Below, piece by piece: positions 6,299 through 12,576 of a stretch of DNA of 12,908 bases (positions within the stretch are counted from its first letter, which is position 1; each line of letters starts with the position of its first letter). Location of the stretch: NCBI GenBank assembly GCA_023393655.1, contig JAEWKP010000458.1, forward strand, positions 1 through 12,908. Reading direction: 5' to 3'. A model generated the notes under the pieces. That model was given only the letters and a program-made list of their open reading frames with translations. It had not been told where the DNA came from and made no database searches. The translations under genes and the position numbers were made by a program. This DNA comes from Pseudomonadota bacterium. Its GTDB lineage: Bacteria > Pseudomonadota > Alphaproteobacteria > Rhizobiales > Beijerinckiaceae.

Positions 6299-7978
6299 TC
6301 ACATGTTCGCGTAGCCGGGCCCGCCGCCGCCTTCCGGCACCGTCCAGGTGATGTTCTGGGCGGGGTCCTTGATGTCGCAGGTCTTGCAGTGGACGCAGTT
6401 CTGCGCGTTGATCACGAAGCGCGGATTGGTCTTCGCCTCGGCGTTCTCGTAGACGACCTCGTAGACGCCAGCCGGGCAATAGAGCCGCGCCGGCTCGCCG
6501 TAAAGCGGGAGATTCTGCGCGATCGGGACCGACGGGTCGGCCAGCTTCAGATGGGCCGGCTGGTCCTCCTCGTGATTGGTCGAGGACAGGAAGACCGAGG
6601 AGAGCTTGTCGAAGGAGATCTTGCCGTCCGGCTTCGGATAGGTGATCGGCGTGACCTCGGCCAGCGGCTTCAGCGTCGCGAAATCCGGTTTGCCGTGCTT
6701 CAGCGTGCCGAAGGGCGACCAGCCGAAAAGCTGGTTCAGCCACATGTCGATGCCGCCGAGCCCGATGCCGAGCAAGGTGCCGAACTTGGACCAGAGCGGC
6801 TTGACGTTGCGGACGCGCTGCAGGTCCTTGCCGATGGCGCTGTCGCGCCAGCTCGTCTCGATCTCGACGACCTCGTCATGCCGGCGACCCGCCTGGAGCG
6901 CCGGCACCAGCTTCTCCGCCGCGAGCATGCCCGACAGGATGGCGTTGTGGCTGCCCTTGATGCGGGGCACGTTGACGAAGCCCGCGGCGCAACCGATCAG
7001 CGCGCCGCCCGGGAAGGTCAGCTTCGGCACCGACTGCCAGCCGCCCTCGGTGATGGCGCGCGAGCCATACGCGATGCGCTTGGCGCCCTCGAAGGTGTCG
7101 CGGATCAGCGGGTGGGTCTTGAAGCGCTGGAACTCGTCGAAGGGCGAGAGCGTCGGGTTCTGGTAGTTCAGATGCACGACAAAGCCGACGGAGACGAGAT
7201 TATCGTCGAAATGATAGAGGAAGGAGCCGCCGCCGGTGCTGTTGTCGAGCGGCCAGCCGAAGGAGTGCTGGACGCGGCCCTTGTGGAACTTCTCCGGCTT
7301 GACCTGCCAGAGCTCCTTCAGGCCGATGCCGTATTTCTGGGGCTCGCGGCCCTCGTCCAGCGCAAAGCGCTTGATCGCGATCTTGGAGAGCGAGCCGCGC
7401 GCGCCCTCGCCCAGCAGCGTGTAGCGACCGCGCAGTTCCATGCCGCGGGTGAAGCGGTCGGAGACTGTGCCGTCCTTGGTGATGCCCATGTCGCCTGTAG
7501 CAATGCCGGCGACCGAGCCGTCCTCGTTGAAGAGCAGTTCGGCGGCGGCGAAGCCCGGATAGATCTCGACGCCGAGCGCCTCGGCGCGTGCGCCAAGGAA
7601 CTTCGCGACGAGCCCGAGCGAGCCGACGAAATTACCATGGTTGTTCATCAGTGAGGGCATGCCGAAATTCGGCAGGCGGATGCCGTTCGGCTGCGTCAGG
7701 AAATAAAAAATGTCTTCCTTGACCTCGGTGGTCAGGGGACGATCGGGGTCCTCGCGCCAATCCGGAACCAGCTTGTCGAGGCCGATCGGATCGATGACGG
7801 CGCCTGAGAGAATATGGGCACCGACCTCGGCGCCCTTCTCGACCACCACGACCGAGATGGACTCGTCGAGCTGCTTCAACCGGATCGCAGCCGCCAGACC
7901 CGCAGGGCCAGCGCCGACGATGACGACGTCATAGTCCATGCTCTCGCGCGGTTCGCTCTGCGCTTCCTTCAGATCCAT
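6299..7978 (-). CDS. electron-transfer flavoprotein:ubiquinone oxidoreductase
   Basis: This 559-residue enzyme passes electrons from reduced electron-transfer flavoprotein (fed by acyl-CoA and amino-acid dehydrogenases) through FAD and a 4Fe-4S centre to ubiquinone in the membrane. The N-terminal FAD-binding motif is VVIVGAGPAGLAAAI (GxGxxG at about residues 22-27), with VVEKGAEVGAHILSGAV next. GYGSRAITEGGWQS-like and IGCAAGFVNVPRIKGSHNA segments are characteristic of the family. The C-terminal cluster ligands are C501 (YCPAGVYE) and C528, C531, C534 (NCVHCKTCDIKDP), followed by WTVPEGGGGPGY. Length matches bacterial and mitochondrial ETF-QO. The ATG at 7978 is chosen because GGAGG lies about seven bases upstream; a GTG at 8002 is possible but poorer. 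The etfAB genes are not in the window. It is divergent from the glycosylase gene and likely controlled at the symmetric site 8025-8048. Gene symbols in use vary (etfD, etf-QO). Confidence 0.95.
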   Translation of the reverse strand: MDLKEAQSEPRESMDYDVVIVGAGPAGLAAAIRLKQLDESISVVVVEKGAEVGAHILSGAVIDPIGLDKLVPDWREDPDRPLTTEVKEDIFYFLTQPNGIRLPNFGMPSLMNNHGNFVGSLGLVAKFLGARAEALGVEIYPGFAAAELLFNEDGSVAGIATGDMGITKDGTVSDRFTRGMELRGRYTLLGEGARGSLSKIAIKRFALDEGREPQKYGIGLKELWQVKPEKFHKGRVQHSFGWPLDNSTGGGSFLYHFDDNLVSVGFVVHLNYQNPTLSPFDEFQRFKTHPLIRDTFEGAKRIAYGSRAITEGGWQSVPKLTFPGGALIGCAAGFVNVPRIKGSHNAILSGMLAAEKLVPALQAGRRHDEVVEIETSWRDSAIGKDLQRVRNVKPLWSKFGTLLGIGLGGIDMWLNQLFGWSPFGTLKHGKPDFATLKPLAEVTPITYPKPDGKISFDKLSSVFLSSTNHEEDQPAHLKLADPSVPIAQNLPLYGEPARLYCPAGVYEVVYENAEAKTNPRFVINAQNCVHCKTCDIKDPAQNITWTVPEGGGGPGYANM

Positions 7979-8015
7979 CCTGCCCTCCGCCTCACATCCC
8001 ACGCCGCGGGAATTA

Positions 8016-8049
8016 GTTTATATATGAACCATCTTATTGACTGGTTCAA
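8016..8049 (-). promoter_or_regulatory. putative etfQO promoter overlapped by a 7-bp inverted repeat
   Basis: TGAACCA (8025-8031) and TGGTTCA (8042-8048) are exact inverted repeats with a 10-base spacer. Read on the minus strand, TTGAAC (8044-8049) resembles a -35 box and the TATATA / TATAAA stretch (about 8019-8025) a -10 box, spaced about 19 bases, somewhat long. The repeat lies across the core promoter, as expected for a repressor operator; TetR-family sites often have this kind of symmetry. This AT-rich patch stands out in an otherwise GC-rich region. The regulator is unknown. Confidence 0.45.
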
Positions 8050-8152
8050 CGCTCGGCTTCCGCCCAGTCTGGAACCCCTCTATCCAAGCGTGCGTTCCAT
8101 TTTGCAACTGCGTCGGCTCGCGAAGCGGCCTTTCAGGGTATAGGGTGCTCCT

Positions 8153-8986
8153 ATGAGCCTGTCCGATGCAGTCAGCCCCGACGCGCCCGATCCTTACGAG
8201 CTTTTGAGCTGGTACGCCGAGATGGGCGTGACCGAAGCGCTCGACGAGGCGCCGCGCAACCATTTCGCCGATCCGGCTCCTGCTGGCGAGCGCGGCGGCG
8301 ACGGGCAGCCGCGCCTGCGCCCGCTACCCGGCCGCCCTGCTGCACCGGCACGGCCGATGGCGGCTGCGGCAACGGCACCGGACGACGCAACGGTCAGCGC
8401 CCGAGCGCTCGCTCGCGAAGCCCGCACGCTCGACGAACTGAAGACCGCGCTGGCCGGTTTCGAAGGCTGCGCGCTGAAGGCCACCGCCAAGAACCTGGTC
8501 TTCGCCGACGGCAATCCGCAGGGCCGGGTGATGATGGTCGGCGAAGCGCCCGGTGCCGACGAGGACCGCATCGGTCTGCCCTTCGTCGGACGCTCCGGGC
8601 AGTTGCTCGACCGCATGCTGGCCGCGATCGGGCTGAGCCGGAAGGACGACGTCTATATCGCCAACCTGCTGCCGTGGCGCCCGCCGGGCAACCGCGATCC
8701 GTCCATACAGGAAGCGACCATCTGCCTGCCTTTCATACAGCGCCAGATCGAACTCGCCGACCCCGACATACTCGTCTGTATAGGCAAGCCCTCAGCTCAG
8801 GCCCTGCTTGGCTTCAAGAGCATTACCGCGTCGCGCGGAAAGTGGGTGGAATACGACACCGGCGCGCGGCGCATCCGGGCGATCGCGACTCTGCATCCGG
8901 CCTATCTGCTGCGACGCCCGCTCGAAAAGCGACTCGCCTGGCGGGACCTCCGCGCGCTGAAGGCCGCGCTCGACGGGAAGGCCTGA
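8153..8986 (+). CDS. uracil-DNA glycosylase, family 4-like
   Basis: This 277-residue base-excision repair enzyme would remove uracil from DNA. Residues 14-37 form a short conserved-looking helix region (PYELLSWYAEMGVTEAL), and about 38-90 are an Ala/Pro-rich linker. The glycosylase domain then has FADGNP, motif A GEAPGADED (130-138), PFVGRSGQLLDRML, NLLPWRPPGNRDP (171-183) and motif B HPAYLLR (248-254). In Fe-S family 4 enzymes four Cys bind a cluster. By my alignment C106 and C191 remain, but the first ligand position is F103 and the third (usually KCRPP) is W175, so a normal cluster is unlikely. This W-R-P-P form appears typical of alphaproteobacterial members. The ATG at 8153 has only a weak AGGG upstream. 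Four rare ATA codons cluster at 8705-8782. Substrate range is inferred. Confidence 0.88.
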   Translation: MSLSDAVSPDAPDPYELLSWYAEMGVTEALDEAPRNHFADPAPAGERGGDGQPRLRPLPGRPAAPARPMAAAATAPDDATVSARALAREARTLDELKTALAGFEGCALKATAKNLVFADGNPQGRVMMVGEAPGADEDRIGLPFVGRSGQLLDRMLAAIGLSRKDDVYIANLLPWRPPGNRDPSIQEATICLPFIQRQIELADPDILVCIGKPSAQALLGFKSITASRGKWVEYDTGARRIRAIATLHPAYLLRRPLEKRLAWRDLRALKAALDGKA

Positions 8987-9104
8987 CCGGGAAGCTGCGG
9001 GAACCGCCGCAGTCACCCGGCGTTCAGGAGCGGGTTGCAAAGACGACTTGAGTTCCCGGCATCTCCCAGCGAGATTGCGGGAGAGCTTCGCCGGGGATGC
9101 CTTC
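8987..9104. other. short intergenic gap
   Basis: These 118 bases separate the glycosylase stop and the metallopeptidase start. A CTGCGG...CCGCAG dyad (about 9007-9025) could form a small hairpin without a T-run. I see no RNA gene or clear promoter. The two genes could be co-transcribed or separate. Confidence 0.4.
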
Positions 9105-9989
9105 ATGCAATGGGAAGATTACCGCCAGTCCGATAATCTCGAGGACAGGCGCGGCAGTGGTGGCGGTGGCTTCGCCGGCATGCCCGGCGGGCGCGGTGGC
9201 GTCGGCATCGGCACGATGGTCGTGCTCGGCCTGCTCGGCTGGGCGCTCGGCATCGATCCGCGCCTGCTCATCGGCGGCGCCGAATTGATCGGCGGCATCG
9301 GCGGGCGCGAGCAGACTCAGGAAACGCGCCGCTCCTCCGGCCCGCCGGAGGACCAGATGGGCCGCTTCGTCTCGGCCGTTCTGGCGCAGAACGAGGACAT
9401 CTGGTCGAAGCTGCTGCCGCAGCAGGCCAATACCCGCTACCAGCCGCCCCGGCTCGTCCTGTTCTCCGGCGTCGACCGCTCAGGCTGCGGCACCGCGCAA
9501 TCGGCGATGGGGCCGTTCTATTGCCCGGTCGACAAGAAGGTCTATCTCGACACCTCCTTCTTCCAGGAGATGCAGCGCAAGCTCGGCGGTGGCGGCGATT
9601 TCGCCTATGCCTATGTGATCGGCCACGAGGTCGGCCATCACATCCAGAATCTGCTCGGCATCCTGCCCAAGGCCAACCAGATCCGCGAGCGTTCCTCGGA
9701 GCGCGACGCAAATGCGATCTCGGTGCGAATCGAATTGCAGGCGGACTGCTTCGCCGGGGTCTGGGCCCATAACGTCCAGGCGATGGGCCGAATCGACCAG
9801 GGCGATATCGACCAGGCGATGCGCACCGCCTCCGCCATCGGCGACGACAAGCTTCAGAAGGCGGCGCAAGGCACGGTTGTGCCAGACTCCTTCACCCACG
9901 GCTCCTCGGCGCAGCGCATGAGGTGGTTCACCACGGGCTTCCAGTCAGGCTCGATGCAGAGCTGCGACACGTTCCGGAATCAGGTGTAG
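9105..9989 (+). CDS. neutral zinc metallopeptidase, YpfJ type (membrane-anchored)
   Basis: The 294-residue protein fits the putative neutral zinc metallopeptidase family (Pfam Zn_peptidase, E. coli YpfJ). After a Gly/Arg-rich N-terminus there is one membrane segment (about residues 34-57, IGTMVVLGLLGWALGI). The extracytoplasmic domain follows: QNEDIWSKLL, the conserved SGCGTAQSAMGPFYCP (about 126-141, two Cys possibly disulfide-bonded), VYLDTSFF, the zinc site GHEVGHHIQN (H174, E175, H178) and ELQADCFAGVWAH (210-222), whose acidic residue may be the third zinc ligand. The tail has HGSSAQRMRWFTTGF, conserved in the family. Substrates are not known. The ATG at 9105 has GGGGA (9093-9097) seven bases upstream; an upstream in-frame TTG at 9048 is rejected. 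Length is normal. Confidence 0.92.
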   Translation: MQWEDYRQSDNLEDRRGSGGGGFAGMPGGRGGVGIGTMVVLGLLGWALGIDPRLLIGGAELIGGIGGREQTQETRRSSGPPEDQMGRFVSAVLAQNEDIWSKLLPQQANTRYQPPRLVLFSGVDRSGCGTAQSAMGPFYCPVDKKVYLDTSFFQEMQRKLGGGGDFAYAYVIGHEVGHHIQNLLGILPKANQIRERSSERDANAISVRIELQADCFAGVWAHNVQAMGRIDQGDIDQAMRTASAIGDDKLQKAAQGTVVPDSFTHGSSAQRMRWFTTGFQSGSMQSCDTFRNQV

Positions 9990-10066
9990 CGCCGCCAGAC
10001 GGTGGCGGGATCGCCGACGGTCACCGCCGCCTCGTCCCGCTGGTCGATCGCGCCGACCGGTCGTCC

Positions 10067-10093
10067 AAAACAAATCGGGCCCGAACGGGCCCG
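10067..10093 (-). terminator. intrinsic terminator for minus-strand transcription, without an obvious gene
   Basis: CGGGCCCG (10076-10083) and CGGGCCCG (10086-10093) pair perfectly. On the minus strand the hairpin is followed by ATTTGTTTT, the layout of a Rho-independent terminator. On the plus strand it has no U-run, so it does not belong to the metallopeptidase gene. The minus-strand gene it should end would lie just to the right, but the poly-G block begins only 20 bases away and the next minus gene ends at 10278, beyond that block. Confidence 0.6.
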
Positions 10094-10113
10094 CGACGTC
10101 GTGAGAGTGTCGT

Positions 10114-10160
10114 GGGGGGGGGGGGGGGCCGCGCCCCCCGGGGGGGGGGGGGGGGCGGCC
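10114..10160. other. poly-G block: G15 and G16 around a C-rich core; suspected assembly or sequencing artefact
   Basis: A run of 15 G (10114-10128) is followed by CCGCG, C6 (10134-10139) and a run of 16 G (10140-10155), then CGGCC. Homopolymers of this length are not seen elsewhere in the window. The C6 can fold onto either G run, giving a fold-back. Poly-G is the known signature of no-signal cycles on two-colour Illumina instruments, so this may be bad read ends built into the assembly and a false join. A real G-quadruplex-forming or phase-variable tract is the alternative, but no open frame or promoter here makes that attractive. Confidence 0.8.
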
Positions 10161-10210
10161 CGCTCCCTCCGCACGCGCTAGTGCTTGCCGACACTTGCTG
10201 CGCGGAGGGG

Positions 10211-10260
10211 CTGCCCCTCACCCGCTCGCTGCGCTCGCACCCTCTCCCGATGGGAGAGGG
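10211..10260. repeat. CCCTCTCCC-type intergenic repeat with hairpin
   Basis: CCCCTCACCCG then CCCTCTCCC (10240-10248), GAT, GGGAGAGGG (10252-10260) make a perfect 9-bp stem with a 3-base loop. Elements reading CCCCTCACCC...CCCTCTCCC...GGGAGAGGG are widespread between proteobacterial genes (recalled, not searched). It sits 17 bases after the stop of the substrate-binding protein gene and could serve as its 3' structure, although the minus strand has no T-run behind it. Confidence 0.6.
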
Positions 10261-10277
10261 TTACGTGGCGCCCTTGT

Positions 10278-11252
10278 CTACTTCACGAACTGCGCGTCGG
10301 CGAGCGGTGCCAAGTCCGGCTTCTTCTTGATGACGCCCGTCTCGAGCAGGATGTCCGTCGCGTCCTTCATGAAGGGCTGCATCGTCTTGGCGAAGTAGTC
10401 GCGGTTGGCGTTGTGGTCGTACCAGGTGACCAGTGCGGCCGACTTGCCGAACTCCTCGCCCGACTGCTTGACGTCGGCGCCCATGATCTTGAATGAGTCC
10501 GCCTGATTCTTCTTGATGAGATCAAGCGCCTCGAACCAGCCGTCGATGACGGCCTTCACCGCCTTCGGGTTCTTCTTGATGTAGTCGGGCTGGAAGGCGA
10601 GCGTGTCGATGATGACGCCGGGCGTCTCCTTCGACGAGATCAGGATGTGGCCGTCGGTGACCGACTTGAGCGCGCCGGACATGTACGGCTCATACGTGAC
10701 CGCCGCATCGAACTGACCCGCCGCGAAGGCCTGCGCCGCCGGATTCGGGCCGAGATTGGACGGCTTCACGTCCTTCATCGACATGCCGTTCTTCTTCAGT
10801 AGATAGTTGAACCAGAAGTTCGACACGGCGCCGGGGTTATCGACCGCGACGGTCTTGCCCTTGAGGTCGGCGAAGCTCTTGATCGCGTTCTTGGTGAGCA
10901 CGCCGTCGCCACCGGTCGAGCTGTCGATCACCAGCACCTGCGTCACCGGCACGTTGGCCGCGACATAGGTGATGTGCGTGTCGATCGTCGTCGCGATCGC
11001 CTGCACCTCGCCCGCGGCCATCGCCGCGTGACGGGCCTGGGTCGGCATCTTCTTGATCTCGAAATCGATGCCGTGCTTCTTGAACAGGCCCTTCTCCTGC
11101 GCCAGCGTGAACCGCGCAAAGCCGGTCCAGCCGCTCATCGCCAACACGACTTTCGGGTTCGCCTGCGCCTGCTGCGTCTGCGCCATCGCGGGTGCCGCCG
11201 CGACCGCGAGAACCGCGGCGCACAGCCCTGCGGACCATCGATTGAGAACCAT
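10278..11252 (-). CDS. ABC transporter substrate-binding protein, NMT1/SsuA/TauA-like
   Basis: This 324-residue periplasmic binding protein begins with a signal peptide (about residues 1-24, cleavage after A-M-A). The mature part has MSGWTGFARFTLAQEKGLFKKHGIDFEI, the entry typical of the NMT1 / nitrate-sulfonate-taurine-like family. Later segments include LKGKTVAVDNPGAVSNFWF, FAAGQFDAAVTYEPYMS and YIKKNPKAVKAVIDGWFEAL. The family delivers organic anions such as sulfonates, taurine, nitrate or thiamine precursors to an ABC permease. The ligand here cannot be told from sequence. GGAGAGG lies upstream of the ATG at suitable spacing. No permease or ATPase gene is present; downstream DNA runs into the poly-G block, so the rest of an operon could be lost or misplaced. 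It is divergent from the HisC-like gene over a 196-base gap that must hold both promoters; I could not define them. Confidence 0.88.
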   Translation of the reverse strand: MVLNRWSAGLCAAVLAVAAAPAMAQTQQAQANPKVVLAMSGWTGFARFTLAQEKGLFKKHGIDFEIKKMPTQARHAAMAAGEVQAIATTIDTHITYVAANVPVTQVLVIDSSTGGDGVLTKNAIKSFADLKGKTVAVDNPGAVSNFWFNYLLKKNGMSMKDVKPSNLGPNPAAQAFAAGQFDAAVTYEPYMSGALKSVTDGHILISSKETPGVIIDTLAFQPDYIKKNPKAVKAVIDGWFEALDLIKKNQADSFKIMGADVKQSGEEFGKSAALVTWYDHNANRDYFAKTMQPFMKDATDILLETGVIKKKPDLAPLADAQFVK

Positions 11253-11448
11253 CGGGACCTCTCCTGCCTCGGGTTATTGGGACCGGCCGGGCTTGGACGC
11301 CCGCCGCTTCGCAACAAAACTGGCGCAATCGTAGCGGGATCGGCCCGCTTTGCAAGCGAGCCCCCTGCGCCTGTCCTGCATGCCCCTGCCCCTATTCCGG
11401 GCAGTCTGCCGTGATAAGGTGCCGGCCGCGTTTATCGGAGAGCAGAGA

Positions 11449-12576
11449 ATGAGCACCGTCGTCGCCGCCGAGCCTTCCGCCGAAGCCAAAGTCATCCGCA
11501 AGGCCGTTGCAGCACTGAACCCGTTCCGCGCGCGCGCCACCGACGCCGACGTGGCCAGAGCGAACGTGAAGGTGCGGCGCTTGCACTTGAATGAATCGTG
11601 CTTCCCGCCCTCGCCGCGCGTGGTCGAGGCGATCGCGGCTGCGGCCTCGCAGGTCAACCGCTATCCCGACCCGACCTGGCGTGCGCTGGCCGCCGCCATC
11701 GGCCAGCGCACCGGCGTCGAGCCGGCGCGCCTCGTCTTCAGCAATGGCAGCGACGAGTTGCTCATGCTGCTCAGCCAGATCGTGCTGGAGGCCGGCAACA
11801 GCGCCGTGCTGCCCACGCCGTCCTTCCCGCGCTATTGGACGGCAACAGTGTTTACCGGCGCCACGCCCATCCCGGTGCCGGTGCGCAAAGACGGTGCCAA
11901 CGACGTACCGGCGATGCTGGCTGCCATCCGGCCGGACACGCGGCTCGTGTTCTGCGCGACACCGAACAACCCGACCGGCGCCATGCTCGACGCATCAGAC
12001 CTGAAGCGGCTGGCGCAAGACGTACCGGCACGCTGCCTGCTGCTGGTCGACGAGGCGTATTTCGAGTTCGCGCGGCATGCCGGCGGCCCCGATGCGCTCG
12101 CTGCGTTGCAGGCCAGGCGCGGACCGTGGGCGGTCGTGCGCACCCTGTCGAAGGCGTACGGCCTTGCCGGCATGCGCGTGGGCTACGCGCTGCTGAGCGG
12201 ACCGGACCTCGCCGAGGCAGTCAACCGCGCCCGCGGTATGTTCAACGTCAACATGCTGGCGCAGATCGCGGCCCTCGCCGCCCTCAAGGACAAGGCGCAC
12301 ACGCAGCGCCTGCTCGACGACTGCGCCACTGAGCGCAAGCGGCTGTCGGAAGGCTTCGCCCGCCTGGGCTGCCCGCCGCTGCCGAGTGTGGCCAACTTCG
12401 TATCGGCGCAAGTGCCGATGCCGGCCGCCGACGCCGTGAAGGCGTTCCAGGAGCGCGGCATCCTGATCACCGCGACCGGCGCCCCGCCCTTCGAGCGCCA
12501 CATCCGCGTCACCATCGGCACGGCCGAGGACACGGATGCGGTGCTCAAGGCGCTCGCCGAGATCGTGCGCGCCTAG
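11449..12576 (+). CDS. HisC-like pyridoxal-phosphate aminotransferase (fold type I)
   Basis: This 375-residue enzyme is of the histidinol-phosphate aminotransferase family. Visible motifs are LHLNES-C-FPPSP (about residues 46-56), NRYPDP (70-75), SNGSDELL (98-105), PNNPTGAML (172-180), VDEAYFEF (200-207, cofactor Asp201 and Tyr204), the PLP lysine in TLSKAYGLAGMRVGY (K235, R243), FNVNMLAQ (265-272), and HIRVTIG (351-357) with the carboxylate/phosphate-binding Arg. The ATG at 11449 is chosen because GGAG (11437-11440) precedes it by eight bases and the upstream extension is not protein-like. No other his gene is nearby, so it may be a second copy with another substrate, such as an aromatic or other amino acid; the substrate is uncertain. 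Its stop shares CTAG with the convergent regulator gene. Confidence 0.88.
   Translation: MSTVVAAEPSAEAKVIRKAVAALNPFRARATDADVARANVKVRRLHLNESCFPPSPRVVEAIAAAASQVNRYPDPTWRALAAAIGQRTGVEPARLVFSNGSDELLMLLSQIVLEAGNSAVLPTPSFPRYWTATVFTGATPIPVPVRKDGANDVPAMLAAIRPDTRLVFCATPNNPTGAMLDASDLKRLAQDVPARCLLLVDEAYFEFARHAGGPDALAALQARRGPWAVVRTLSKAYGLAGMRVGYALLSGPDLAEAVNRARGMFNVNMLAQIAALAALKDKAHTQRLLDDCATERKRLSEGFARLGCPPLPSVANFVSAQVPMPAADAVKAFQERGILITATGAPPFERHIRVTIGTAEDTDAVLKALAEIVRA

Noticed and set aside
6389..7654. 421-codon plus-strand open frame
   Set aside because: It is antisense to the ETF:ubiquinone oxidoreductase, whose cofactor motifs are complete; the plus frame has no recognisable fold.
8037..8049. TTGA-N5-TCAA as an FNR/FixK site
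   Set aside because: FNR/FixK sites need TTGAT-N4-ATCAA (six bases between TTGA and TCAA). Here the spacing is five and the inner T/A pair is absent; the overlapping TGAACCA/TGGTTCA repeat explains the symmetry better.
8024..8143. 39-codon frame starting ATG within the etfQO-glycosylase gap
   Set aside because: The ATG lies inside the operator-like repeat, no ribosome site precedes it, and the peptide has no signal or motif.
9980..10113. Minus-strand frame ending in ...VGDPATVWRRYT at 9980
   Set aside because: The last 30 or so residues look mildly protein-like and could be the 3' remnant of a gene cut by the poly-G block. However, the frame reads through a terminator hairpin and the poly-G run, has no start of its own, and I recognise no family.
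10114..10160. G-tracts as a phase-variable contingency locus or functional G-quadruplex
   Set aside because: No start codon, promoter or open frame is placed so that tract length would switch expression. Artefact is more likely, although not excluded without reads.
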